This document shows positions 53,935-63,497 of a stretch of DNA of 64,000 nt, in pieces. The stretch is from contig JBKBKC010000008.1 in the NCBI GenBank assembly GCA_046294265.1, forward strand, positions 124,001 through 188,000, in the 5' to 3' direction. The stretch's first letter is position 1, and each line of letters begins with the position of its first letter. The stretch comes from JBKBKC01 sp046294265 (GTDB taxonomy: Bacteria; Pseudomonadota; Alphaproteobacteria; Rhodobacterales; Rhodobacteraceae). A program made the position numbers and the translations under genes. The notes beneath the pieces were generated by a model. It was not told where the DNA came from and did not search any database. It was given only the letters and a program-made list of their open reading frames with translations.

Positions 53935-55337
53935 GCGGCCCCCTCGTTGCGGCCCGTGGGCGGCAGCATGTGCGTCAGCGGCACCTGCGCCTCGACCACG
54001 GTCCCGTCCTGCGATGACAGGATGCGCAGGGTGCCGTCAAGCCGTTCCACGCGCTCGGCCATGTTGCGCAGGCCAAGGCCCGCGCCGTCGCGCCCGCCCG
54101 GCGGCATCCCGCGCCCGTTGTCCTGGATGCGCAGCACGGCCCCCGCCTTGGTGCCGCGCACAAAAAGCTGCACCCGGCTGGCGCCCGAATGCCGCTCGAT
54201 GTTGGTCAGCGCCTCCTGCGCGATGCGGTAAAGGGCGATCTTGGCCTCGCCGTCCAGACGGTTGCGGAACGGAACCGTCTCGAACACCACCTCGATGCCG
54301 GTGCGCCGCCCGAATTCCTCGCTCAGGGATTGCAGCGCGGGGCCGAGGCCCAGATCATCCAGCACGCCCGGGCGCAGGTCGCGGCTGATGCGTCGCACCT
54401 CGCGCATCGCGCCCCCCAGCGAGTCGATCCCCTCCGACAGGCTGTCGCCCGCCCGCGCGTCGCCCGACCCGAACCGGCGGCGCGCCAGTTCCAGCGTATA
54501 GCGCACGCCGACCAGCAGCTGGCTGATGGAATCGTGCAGCTCGCGCGCGACCCGGCCGCGCTCCTCTTCCTGCGTGTCGAAGATGCGCTGCGTCAGCGCC
54601 TTGAGTTTCGCATCCGCCAGCCGCCGCTCGCGGATGTTCAGCACAAGGCCCGACAGGAACACCATCAGCACCGCCGCCGCCGTGATCCCCCCGATATAGA
54701 GGAAGGTGCGCGTCACGCGCGCCTCGCTTTCCGCCCGCGCGGCGGCGACCGAGGCCAGAACGTCATCCACGAACACGCCCGTTCCCACCGCCCATCGCCA
54801 GTCCTGCAACCCGATCACGGCGGCGATCATCTGCGCCTCGCGCCCCGAGGATGGCTTGGGCCAGACATATTCGTGGTATCCCGCGCCCTGCCGCGCAAGT
54901 TCGATCAGCCGGTCCACGACCGGCGTGCCCTGGCTGTCGGCCAGACCGGACCAGTTCCGCTCGATCAGCCAGGTCTGGCGGGGGCTCACGATGTTGCGAC
55001 CGTCATAGTCATAGACGAAAAAGAACCCTTCGCTGCCGTAGGTCATCGCGGCGAGGATCTGCGCCACGCGGGTTTTCGCGGCCTTGTCATTGGGCAGGGC
55101 ATTGCCGTAGATCGGGCCGAAGGCGGTGCGCGCGATCTGCAGGTAGTTGCGCAGCTCCGCCTGCTTGGCCGCCAGCAACTGCGCCTCCAGCCCCGCGATC
55201 TCGCGTTCCGACACCTCGCGCGCCTCGCGGGTGACCAGCACCGCCAGGATCGCCATCGCAAGGATCAGGGGCAGCGTGGCGGCAAGGACCACCTTCTGCC
55301 CGTAGGTCAGCCATGATCGCTGCCGCTCCCTCGCCAC
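53931..55337 (-). CDS. Cache-domain sensor histidine kinase (HisKA_3 type)
   Basis: 468 residues. Membrane helix 1 (VVLAATLPLILAMAILAVLV), a periplasmic single-cache domain (about 45-200, with YGSEGFFFVYDYDGRNIVSP), membrane helix 2 (about 213-233), then HisKA_3 with the phospho-accepting histidine in RVARELHDSISQLLVGVRYTLE and a HATPase domain (IQDNGRGMPPGGRDGAGLGLRNM). The start is GTG at 55337 with GGAG upstream. Cache kinases next to TRAP transporters often sense the same small carboxylates. Confidence 0.92.
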   Translation of the reverse strand: MARERQRSWLTYGQKVVLAATLPLILAMAILAVLVTREAREVSEREIAGLEAQLLAAKQAELRNYLQIARTAFGPIYGNALPNDKAAKTRVAQILAAMTYGSEGFFFVYDYDGRNIVSPRQTWLIERNWSGLADSQGTPVVDRLIELARQGAGYHEYVWPKPSSGREAQMIAAVIGLQDWRWAVGTGVFVDDVLASVAAARAESEARVTRTFLYIGGITAAAVLMVFLSGLVLNIRERRLADAKLKALTQRIFDTQEEERGRVARELHDSISQLLVGVRYTLELARRRFGSGDARAGDSLSEGIDSLGGAMREVRRISRDLRPGVLDDLGLGPALQSLSEEFGRRTGIEVVFETVPFRNRLDGEAKIALYRIAQEALTNIERHSGASRVQLFVRGTKAGAVLRIQDNGRGMPPGGRDGAGLGLRNMAERVERLDGTLRILSSQDGTVVEAQVPLTHMLPPTGRNEGAA

Positions 55338-55560
55338 GCCGCTTCTCCGCCCGCGCTGCCATGCCAGACAGGATGCGGCGGGGCAGGGGGGCCGTCAACG
55401 GGGCGTTCATCGGGGCGTTCATCGGGTCGGGACCAATCTTTGCGCCTCCGTAGTGATGGGTATTCCCCTGTCTGAAAGTGCCCGCTAGGGTTCGCGCACT
55501 CTGCTGCAGCGGCCCGCATGAAGGCCGGGTCGAGATGTATAAACCGGGAGGAGAATACCG
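55338..55560. promoter_or_regulatory. Divergent region, two-component system / TRAP operon
   Basis: 223-base gap. It includes a small dyad GGGTATTCCC at about 55459-55468 that may be a response-regulator site, and TATAAA at 55538-55543 just before the TRAP binding protein's ribosome site. No convincing complete promoter was found, which suits an activator-dependent one. Confidence 0.4.
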
Positions 55561-56649
55561 ATGGATCGCCGTTCGTTTCTGACCAAGGCCACCGTGGGGG
55601 GGGCAACCGCCGCCGCCGCAGCGACGCTGGCCGCACCGATGTATGCCCAGGGCAACCGCACCCTGACGCTGGTCACGACCTGGGGCCGGGGCGCTGCGGG
55701 CGTTCACGATTCCGCGGAACGTGCGGCCAACCAGATCACCGCCCTGACCGACGGCGCGCTGACCATCGACCTCAAGGCCGCGGGCGAACTCGTCGGTGCC
55801 TTCGAGGTGTTCGATGCGGTGTCCTCGGGCCAGGCCGACGCCTATCACGGTGCCGACTATTACTGGGTCAACCAGCACCCGGCCTATGCGTTCTATACCT
55901 GCGTGCCGATGGGCATGACCTCGCTGGAAATGATCAACTGGTATTACCACGACGGCGGCCAGGCCCTGCATGACGAGCTGAACGCGGTGTTCGGGCTCAA
56001 GGGGTTCATCGCCGGCAACACCGGGATGCAGGGTGGCGGCTGGTTCCGCCAGGAGATCAACAGCCCCGACGATTTCAACGGGCTGAAGTTCCGCATGCCC
56101 GGCCTTGGCGGCAAGGCCCTGGGCAAGCTGGGCGCATCGGTCCAGAACATCCCCGGCGGCGAGGTCTATCAGGCGCTGTCCTCGGGCGCGCTGGACGGCA
56201 CCGAGTGGATCGGCCCCTGGGCGGACGAGAAGATGGGTTTCCAGGAGATCACCAAGATCTACTACACCGCCGGCTTCCACGAGCCGCAGGCGGCCCTGTC
56301 GCTGACGTTCAACGCCGACGTGTTCGAAAGCTTCACGCCCACGCAGAAGAAGATCGTCGAAACCGTTTGCGCCGAGACGCATCAGTGGAACCTGGGCCAG
56401 TTCCACGCCAACCATGGTGCTGCGCTGGACCGGCTGCGCGCGGGCGGCGTCAAGACGCTGGAATTCGGCGATGACGTCTGGGATGCCTTCGCCCGTGTCG
56501 CAAAGGAAGTGCTGGACGAGAACATGGGCGATGACCTGTTCGCGCGCATCCGCACCAGCCATGACGAATCGCTCAAGCGGTCCGCCGCATGGCTGGCCCT
56601 CGGCGAAGGCCAGTATCACGCGCAGCGCGCGCGCATCCTGGGCGCCTGA
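55561..56649 (+). CDS. TRAP transporter substrate-binding protein, TakP-like (DctP)
   Basis: 362-residue periplasmic binding protein. The N-terminus MDRRSFLTKATVGG is a Tat-type signal ending near MYAQ. Strong family features are the segment GNTGMQGGGWFRQEINSPDDFNGLKFR and DGTEWIGPWADEKMGF, as in TakP, the sodium-dependent 2-oxoacid binding protein of Rhodobacter. A carboxylate ligand is likely; whether it is a 2-oxoacid or, for example, lactate is not decided. GGAGGAG precedes the ATG. Confidence 0.9.
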   Translation: MDRRSFLTKATVGGATAAAAATLAAPMYAQGNRTLTLVTTWGRGAAGVHDSAERAANQITALTDGALTIDLKAAGELVGAFEVFDAVSSGQADAYHGADYYWVNQHPAYAFYTCVPMGMTSLEMINWYYHDGGQALHDELNAVFGLKGFIAGNTGMQGGGWFRQEINSPDDFNGLKFRMPGLGGKALGKLGASVQNIPGGEVYQALSSGALDGTEWIGPWADEKMGFQEITKIYYTAGFHEPQAALSLTFNADVFESFTPTQKKIVETVCAETHQWNLGQFHANHGAALDRLRAGGVKTLEFGDDVWDAFARVAKEVLDENMGDDLFARIRTSHDESLKRSAAWLALGEGQYHAQRARILGA

Positions 56650-56747
56650 CCTTCATCCGATGAACGACGCGCCGCGGCCCCACCGGGCCGCGGCCAATTT
56701 GCGCGCGGTGCGCCGGCGAAAAGACCGGCAACGGGGAGGACGCAAGG

Positions 56748-57662
<915 letters not shown>

Positions 57663-57677
57663 ACACAGGGGACGGGG

Positions 57678-60035
57678 ATGTTTTTTGGACTGGACGGCGT
57701 CGAGGTCGGTATCCTCATCGTGTTTGCCTGCCTCTTTGCAGGCATCATCTCGGGGTTTCCGGTGGCCTTTTCCATCGGCGGCGCGGGCATCATCGCGTTC
57801 GGGATCATCGCGGCGCTGGACAGCTCGGGTCTCCTGACCCACACGGCCATCGACACCGCCAGCCAAGCCTACCGCGACCTTGTGGCGACAGGCGTTGCCC
57901 CCATCGACATCTCGACCTTCCGACATCCCGACCTGCCCACACTGGAACGGCCGCTGTTCCCCAACGGGTGGGAAGTGGCCATCGACCGGAACCTGTCGTT
58001 CATCGTCAACCGCATGAACGAGCGGGTGATCGCCGGCCAGTCGATCGAGACGCTGCTGGCCGTGCTGATGTTCGTGATGATGGGCATCACGCTGGAACGC
58101 TCGAAAATCGCCAACGACCTCCTCACAACGATGGCGCGGCTGTTCGGCCCGCTGCCGGGGGGCCTTGCGGTGGCCGTGGTGGTGGTGGGCGCGTTCCTTG
58201 CGGCCTCGACCGGGATCGTGGGGGCCACGGTGGTGACCATGGGCCTTCTGAGCCTGCCCACCATGCTGCGCGCGGGCTACAGCCCGCAGTTGGCCACCGG
58301 GGTCATCGCGGCCAGCGGGACGCTGGGCCAGATCATCCCGCCCTCCATCGTGATCGTGCTTCTGGGCACGATGGCGGCAGACCTTTACTCAACCGGCCAG
58401 GAAACCCGCGCGATTGCGGCGGGCTGCACCGATGCGCTCACCTATCTGGGGCAGGCGGCGGTCATCTCGGTCGGCACGCTGTTTCAGGCGGCGCTGCTGC
58501 CGGGCATCCTTCTGGCGGTCCTTTACGGGGCCTATGCCTTCGGCTTCGCGCTGCTCAACCCGTCCAAGGCCCCGGCGGTGCAACTGTCCGACACGGCGGG
58601 CGGCGAAATCGTCACGCGCAACGAGTCGCTCTTGTGGTTCCTCGGCGTGCCGATCCTGGTGATCGGCGGCTTCATCATGGCGGCGCAGGTCAATCTGGTC
58701 GGCAACCAGGACCTGACGGTGGACAGCTTTTCGGATGTCGGCAAGTCAGCCGAGCTGCGCACGAATGTATCCGACCGCTGCCGCGACAGCCTGATCGCGC
58801 TGCATGGACAAGAGAAATGGGATCGTTCGGTCGCCCAGCAAGAGGCGATCACCGCCGCGGGTGGGGTGCAGCAAAGCCGGGCGCTGTCCCCGGCCGAGCG
58901 TGCCACGCTGCTGGACGAAAAGATCGCCTCGCGCGCGCCCATCGGCAGCGGCGTGGCGACGCTGGTGGTGCTTCTGACACTGGTGCTGACCACGGCGCGG
59001 GGTGTCGCCCCCTCGGCGGACCATCGCCCGCTCTGGATCGGCCTCGGCGGCCTCGGGGCGGCCCTGCTGGCCGACATTGTGCTGATCTCGCCGACCACGG
59101 GCATGGGCACAAGCTGGCTCCTCCTTGCCGCACCCTTTGCGGTGGCGATCTGGGGTGCGCGACATGCGGTCGGCCTTCTGGGTCGGAACGAGCTGATCCG
59201 TGTGGTGTTCCCGCCGCTGGTGCTGGTGGTGGCGGTGCTGGGCTCGATCCTCGGCGGCATCACCAACCCGACGCCCGCCGCCGCATTGGGGGCGGGCGGG
59301 GCGATCCTGCTGGCCGCCTATCGCAAGCTGAAGGACGAGAACCGCAGCGGCATCATCATCCTGATGGCGTCCTTCTCCATCGTCATCATGATCCTCGTCG
59401 GCGTGAATTTCGACATGCGGGTGCAGCTGTCGGGCACCACGACCGAACAGTGGATCGCCTTTGCCGTAGCGCAGGCCGCCTATTCCTTCACCATCTTCGG
59501 CATCCTCTACGGGGCCTGGATCCTCTGGCGCTACCGCGTGCTGACCCCGGTGGTGCGCGAGACGGCCAAGGTCACCACCATGGTCTTTGCCATCCTGATC
59601 GGCAGCCAGGTCCTGAACCTCGTGCTGATCTCGTTCGGGGGCGAGCATCACATCCAGCAGTTCCTGCGCTCCTTCGACAACGAGATGACGGTGTTCCTGA
59701 TCGTCATGCTGGTGCTGTTTATCCTGGGCTTCGTGCTGGACTTTCTGGAGATCATCTACATCGTCGTGCCCATCGTGGGGCCGGTGATCTATGGCGGCAC
59801 GTTCGATCCCTCCTGGGTCACCATCATGATCACGGTGAACCTGCAGACCTCGTTCCTGACACCGCCCTTCGGGTTTGCGCTGTTCTACCTGCGGGGGGTC
59901 GCGCCGAAGGGGGTGACAACGCAGCACATCTATCAGGGCGTGGTGCCTTTCGTGATCATCCAGGTGGTGGGGCTCGCGCTCCTGTGGCTGTTCCCGTCGG
60001 TGGTGACGCTGGTGCCGTGGCTTCTGTCGAACTGA
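57678..60035 (+). CDS. TRAP transporter large permease (DctM), enlarged
   Basis: 785 residues, against about 430 for a standard DctM. The DctM halves are recognisable (N-terminal FLAASTGIVGATVVTMGLLSLPTML ... SGTLGQIIPPSI; C-terminal GGITNPTPAAALGAGGAILL and IVPIVGPVIYGGTFDPSWVTIM). Extra material lies near residues 48-125 and about 290-510, the latter with extra hydrophobic helices and a Gln/Ala-rich soluble segment containing SDRCRDSLIALHGQEKWDRS. It should couple substrate import to the sodium gradient with DctQ and DctP. Confidence 0.9.
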   Translation: MFFGLDGVEVGILIVFACLFAGIISGFPVAFSIGGAGIIAFGIIAALDSSGLLTHTAIDTASQAYRDLVATGVAPIDISTFRHPDLPTLERPLFPNGWEVAIDRNLSFIVNRMNERVIAGQSIETLLAVLMFVMMGITLERSKIANDLLTTMARLFGPLPGGLAVAVVVVGAFLAASTGIVGATVVTMGLLSLPTMLRAGYSPQLATGVIAASGTLGQIIPPSIVIVLLGTMAADLYSTGQETRAIAAGCTDALTYLGQAAVISVGTLFQAALLPGILLAVLYGAYAFGFALLNPSKAPAVQLSDTAGGEIVTRNESLLWFLGVPILVIGGFIMAAQVNLVGNQDLTVDSFSDVGKSAELRTNVSDRCRDSLIALHGQEKWDRSVAQQEAITAAGGVQQSRALSPAERATLLDEKIASRAPIGSGVATLVVLLTLVLTTARGVAPSADHRPLWIGLGGLGAALLADIVLISPTTGMGTSWLLLAAPFAVAIWGARHAVGLLGRNELIRVVFPPLVLVVAVLGSILGGITNPTPAAALGAGGAILLAAYRKLKDENRSGIIILMASFSIVIMILVGVNFDMRVQLSGTTTEQWIAFAVAQAAYSFTIFGILYGAWILWRYRVLTPVVRETAKVTTMVFAILIGSQVLNLVLISFGGEHHIQQFLRSFDNEMTVFLIVMLVLFILGFVLDFLEIIYIVVPIVGPVIYGGTFDPSWVTIMITVNLQTSFLTPPFGFALFYLRGVAPKGVTTQHIYQGVVPFVIIQVVGLALLWLFPSVVTLVPWLLSN

Positions 60036-60098
60036 GGGGCCCGCCTTGCGGCACCGGCGGGCTTGGCCTAAACCCCTGCTGCAACGCGGGGGAATGCC

Positions 60099-61610
60099 AT
60101 GCTTGATCTGACCTTCGACAGCCCCAAACCCAAGGTCATCGCCGGGGCCACCGGCGACTGGGAACTGGTGATCGGGATGGAGATCCACGCCCAGGTGGCC
60201 AGCAACGCCAAGCTCTTTTCCGGGGCCTCCACCGCCTTCGGGGCCGAACCCAACGCGAATGTCGCCTTCGTCGATGCGGCGATGCCGGGCATGCTGCCGG
60301 TGCTGAACGCCTTTTGCGTCGAGCAGGCGGTGCGCACGGGGCTGGGGCTGAAGGCCGCGATCAACCTGCACTCTGCCTTCGACCGCAAGAACTATTTCTA
60401 CCCCGACCTGCCGCAGGGCTATCAGATCAGCCAGCTTTATCACCCCATCGTGGGGAACGGCGAGGTGACCGTGTGGATGGCCCCCGGAGTCGCCCGCCGC
60501 GTGCGGATCGAGCGTATCCATCTGGAGCAGGACGCGGGCAAATCGATCCATGACATGGACCCCGCGCTGTCCTTCGTCGATTTCAACCGCACCGGCGTGG
60601 CGCTGATGGAAATCGTCAGCCGCCCCGACATCCGCGGCCCGGAAGAGGCCGCCGCCTATGTGACCAAACTGCGCCAGATCCTGCGCTATCTGGGCACCTG
60701 CGACGGCAACATGCAGAACGGCAACCTGCGCGCGGATGTGAACGTCTCGGTCTGCCGTCCGGGGCAGTATGAGAAATACCAGGCCACGCAGGATTTCGCC
60801 CATCTGGGCACGCGCTGCGAGATCAAGAACATGAACTCCATGCGCTTCATCCAGGCCGCGATTGAGTATGAGGCCCGCCGCCAGATCGCGCTGCTGGAGG
60901 ATGGTGGGACGGTCGCGCAGGAAACCCGCCTTTACGACCCCGACCGCGGCGAGACCCGCTCGATGCGGTCCAAGGAAGAGGCGCATGACTACCGCTACTT
61001 CCCCGATCCCGACCTCTTGCCCTTGGAGATCGAGCAGGCCTGGGTGGACCGGATCGCGGCCACCATGCCGGAACTCCCCGACGCGCGTCGCGCCCGCTAC
61101 ATGGCCGATTTCGCGCTGTCCGACTATGACGCCAACGTGCTGACGGCCGAACTGGATACGGCCGCGTATTTCGAGACGGTGGCTGCGGGGCGCGACGGCA
61201 AGGTTGCCGCGAACTGGGTCATCAACGAGCTGTTCGGGCGGCTGAACAGGCAGGGGCTGGGGATCGGCGAAAGCCCGCTGTCGGCGGCGCAGCTGGGCGG
61301 GCTTCTGGACCTTCTGGGCCGCGGCGAGATCACGGGCAAGATGGCCAAGGATCTCTTCGAGGTGCTGTGGACCGAGGGCGGCGATCCCGCCGAGGTGGCG
61401 GCGGCACGGGGGATGAAGGCGGTCACCGACACCGGCGCGATCGAGGCCGCCTTGGATGCGCTGATCGCAGCCAACCCCGCGCAGGTGGAAAAGGCGCGGG
61501 TGAATGCCAAGCTCGCGGGCTGGTTCACCGGGCAGGTCCTCAAGGCCACGGGGGGCAAGGCGGACCCGGCGGTGGTCAATGCGATGGTGGCGGCGAAGCT
61601 GGGGATCTGA
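60099..61610 (+). CDS. gatB: Asp-tRNA(Asn)/Glu-tRNA(Gln) amidotransferase subunit B
   Basis: 503 residues. The catalytic cradle opens WELVIGMEIHAQVASNAKLFSGA; FYPDLPQGYQISQLYHPI, KSIHDMDP and NRTGVALMEIVSRPDIRGPEEA are conserved. The helical tRNA-binding GatB_N/YqeY-like tail ends VNAMVAAKLGI. Together with GatA and GatC it amidates misacylated Glu-tRNA(Gln). gatA and gatC are not in the window. Confidence 0.96.
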   Translation: MLDLTFDSPKPKVIAGATGDWELVIGMEIHAQVASNAKLFSGASTAFGAEPNANVAFVDAAMPGMLPVLNAFCVEQAVRTGLGLKAAINLHSAFDRKNYFYPDLPQGYQISQLYHPIVGNGEVTVWMAPGVARRVRIERIHLEQDAGKSIHDMDPALSFVDFNRTGVALMEIVSRPDIRGPEEAAAYVTKLRQILRYLGTCDGNMQNGNLRADVNVSVCRPGQYEKYQATQDFAHLGTRCEIKNMNSMRFIQAAIEYEARRQIALLEDGGTVAQETRLYDPDRGETRSMRSKEEAHDYRYFPDPDLLPLEIEQAWVDRIAATMPELPDARRARYMADFALSDYDANVLTAELDTAAYFETVAAGRDGKVAANWVINELFGRLNRQGLGIGESPLSAAQLGGLLDLLGRGEITGKMAKDLFEVLWTEGGDPAEVAAARGMKAVTDTGAIEAALDALIAANPAQVEKARVNAKLAGWFTGQVLKATGGKADPAVVNAMVAAKLGI

Positions 61611-61662
61611 CGCCCGGGGCGGGGCCCCGTCCGATTCGCACCCACGGTTAACGCGCCGGACG

Positions 61663-61678
61663 CCCGACATCTGTCGGG
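61663..61678 (+). terminator. Stem-loop after gatB
   Basis: Perfect 6-bp stem CCCGAC/GTCGGG with a 4-base loop, 53 bases after the stop. No T-run; weak terminator at best. Four close variants of an 8-mer (CCGGACGC, CCAGACGC, CCCGACGC, CCAGACGC) lie around it at 61656-61719. Confidence 0.35.
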
Positions 61679-61773
61679 ACGGATGCCAGACGCAAACCCG
61701 ACGCAGGCCAGACGCCTGCCCGCCTGCCCGCGGCACAGCTCAGGGCAGATTAACGCAGCGATCCCATGCACTT

Positions 61774-61825
61774 GGAGGACGATCCGCATCCTCCCCTTGG
61801 CGTGGCCCCCTCACCCCGCTAAAGT
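61774..61825 (+). promoter_or_regulatory. Candidate promoter and dyad for the DUF4177 gene
   Basis: TTGGCG (61797-61802), 17-base spacer, TAAAGT (61820-61825). Directly upstream is the dyad GGAGGA-N9-TCCTCC (61774-61794), a possible operator. Confidence 0.45.
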
Positions 61826-61848
61826 CGCGCGCGATCAGGGAGTAGGCG

Positions 61849-62325
61849 ATGCAGGTTTTTGAATACAAGGTGATCCCAGCCCCGCGTCGGGGCGAAAAGG
61901 CTCGGGGGGCAAAAACCGTGGCCGAGCGGTTCGGCGTGGCCCTCGCCCACGCGATGAACGACATGGCGGCCGAAGGCTGGGAATACCTGCGCGCCGACAC
62001 GCTGCCCTGCGAAGAGCGGGTGGGCCTCACCGGAACAGCCACGCATTTCCAGAACATGCTGGTCTTTCGCCGTGCCCTGCGGGTGGCAGAGACGGCGCGC
62101 GCGCCGGTGGCGGCGGACCATGCGGCCGCCGCCTCCGAACTGCCCGAGCCGATGCCGATGCAGATGCCGCAGGCCGCGCCCGAGCCGCCCCCGCATCAGA
62201 TGGAGCGCACGGTTCTGTCGCCCTTTGCCACGCCCGCGCCGGGGGTGGCCCCTCCGGTCGGGCCTGCGGCGGGACCTGCGGCCGGATCGTCGCCCGTGGT
62301 GCCCTTTCCGAACGGGCGCGGCTAG
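61849..62325 (+). CDS. DUF4177 domain protein
   Basis: 158 residues. The N-terminal DUF4177 domain (MQVFEYKVIPAPRRGEKARGAK, then ALAHAMNDMAAEGWEYLRADTLPCEER) is followed by a Pro/Ala/Met-rich, likely disordered tail of about 75 residues. Function unknown. It ends in a four-base CTAG overlap with the convergent aminotransferase, so each stop codon lies within the other's. Confidence 0.8.
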   Translation: MQVFEYKVIPAPRRGEKARGAKTVAERFGVALAHAMNDMAAEGWEYLRADTLPCEERVGLTGTATHFQNMLVFRRALRVAETARAPVAADHAAAASELPEPMPMQMPQAAPEPPPHQMERTVLSPFATPAPGVAPPVGPAAGPAAGSSPVVPFPNGRG

Positions 62326-63443
62326 CGCGCGCCCGCGTCGCGCAGCGCCAGCGGCAGGGCAGCTGCAAAGGCCGCATGGGCCGCCGCAGGCCCCAGCGTG
62401 ACGCGGATGCAGCGGTCCTGCGGCGCCACGAAGGGCATCCGCACGAAGATGCCGCGCGCCACCAGCGCATCGCGCAGCGCGCGCGCGAAATCCCCGCCAC
62501 GCGCCCCGGCGACAGGGGTCGTGTCGATGGTCAGGAAATTGGTGGCCGAGGGCAGGGGGATCAGGTCATGCGCGCGGGCGGTGGCGCCGAAGGTGTCTCG
62601 CGCCGCCTCCACCTGTGCGACCACCCGCGCCAGATGTGAATGGTCGGCGAGGGCGGCCATGGCCCCCGCCTGCGCCACGCGCCCCAGCCCGAAATGGTTG
62701 CGCAACTTGTCAAAGGCGGTGATCAGCGCAGGCTCGGCCAAAGCATAGCCCACGCGCAGGCCGGCCAGCCCATATCCCTTTGAAAACGTGCGCATGCGGA
62801 TCACGCGGGGGTCATCGGCGGCGACATGCGGCAGGGTGCCGGGCGGGGCAAGGTCGCCATACGCCTCGTCCAGCACCAGAAGCGTGCCGGGGGGCAGGGC
62901 GGCGACCATCGCCTCGACCACGGCGGCCGGGTGGTGGCTGCCCATCGGATTGTCGGGATTGGCCAGATAGACCAGCCGCGCATCGGTGGCGGCGGCGCGG
63001 GCGATCAGGGCGGCGGGGTCTTCATGGTCGCCCGCATAGGGCACCTTGTGCAGCGTGCCGCCCTGCGCCGCGACGTGGAAGTTGAAGGTGGGATAGGCCC
63101 CGTCCGAGGTGACCACCGCATCGCCCGGCCCCACGGTCAGCCGCACGAGATTGCCCAGCAGCCCGTCTATCCCCTCGCCCGCCACGACATGGGCAGGCGT
63201 CAGACCGTGGTGGGCGGCGATGGCGCTGCGCAGCTCAAGCGCCTCGGGGTCGCCATACATCCAGGCTTCGGCCGCCGCGCGGGCCATCGCCTCGACCGCG
63301 CGGGGCGAGGGGCCGAAGAGGCTTTCGTTGGCGCCGAGGCGCGCGGCGAAGGGGCGGCCCGCGCGGCGTTCCAGCGTTTCAGGGCCCACAAAGGGCACGG
63401 TGGCGGGCAGGGCGGCGACGGTGGGGGTGTAGCGGGGGACCAT
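62322..63443 (-). CDS. PLP-dependent aminotransferase, HisC family
   Basis: 373-residue fold-type I aminotransferase of the histidinol-phosphate aminotransferase group. ANESLFGPSPRAVEAM, the YGDPEALELRSAIA motif, YLANPDNPMGSHH, LDEAYGDL and the lysine loop RTFSKGYGLAGLRVGY are present. It may be HisC or a related aromatic/threonine-phosphate enzyme; no histidine genes are adjacent. ATG at 63443. Confidence 0.88.
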   Translation of the reverse strand: MVPRYTPTVAALPATVPFVGPETLERRAGRPFAARLGANESLFGPSPRAVEAMARAAAEAWMYGDPEALELRSAIAAHHGLTPAHVVAGEGIDGLLGNLVRLTVGPGDAVVTSDGAYPTFNFHVAAQGGTLHKVPYAGDHEDPAALIARAAATDARLVYLANPDNPMGSHHPAAVVEAMVAALPPGTLLVLDEAYGDLAPPGTLPHVAADDPRVIRMRTFSKGYGLAGLRVGYALAEPALITAFDKLRNHFGLGRVAQAGAMAALADHSHLARVVAQVEAARDTFGATARAHDLIPLPSATNFLTIDTTPVAGARGGDFARALRDALVARGIFVRMPFVAPQDRCIRVTLGPAAAHAAFAAALPLALRDAGAR

Positions 63444-63497
63444 GCGGGATGAGAACCCGATTTCGCAGGGCGGATCAAGCGGCGCGGGGGGGGGCGC

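Noticed and set aside
58746..61736. 996-codon open frame on the minus strand
   Set aside because: Antisense to dctM and gatB, both with clear family motifs. Its composition is rich in His, Arg, Gln and Gly, as expected from a shadow frame in GC-rich DNA.
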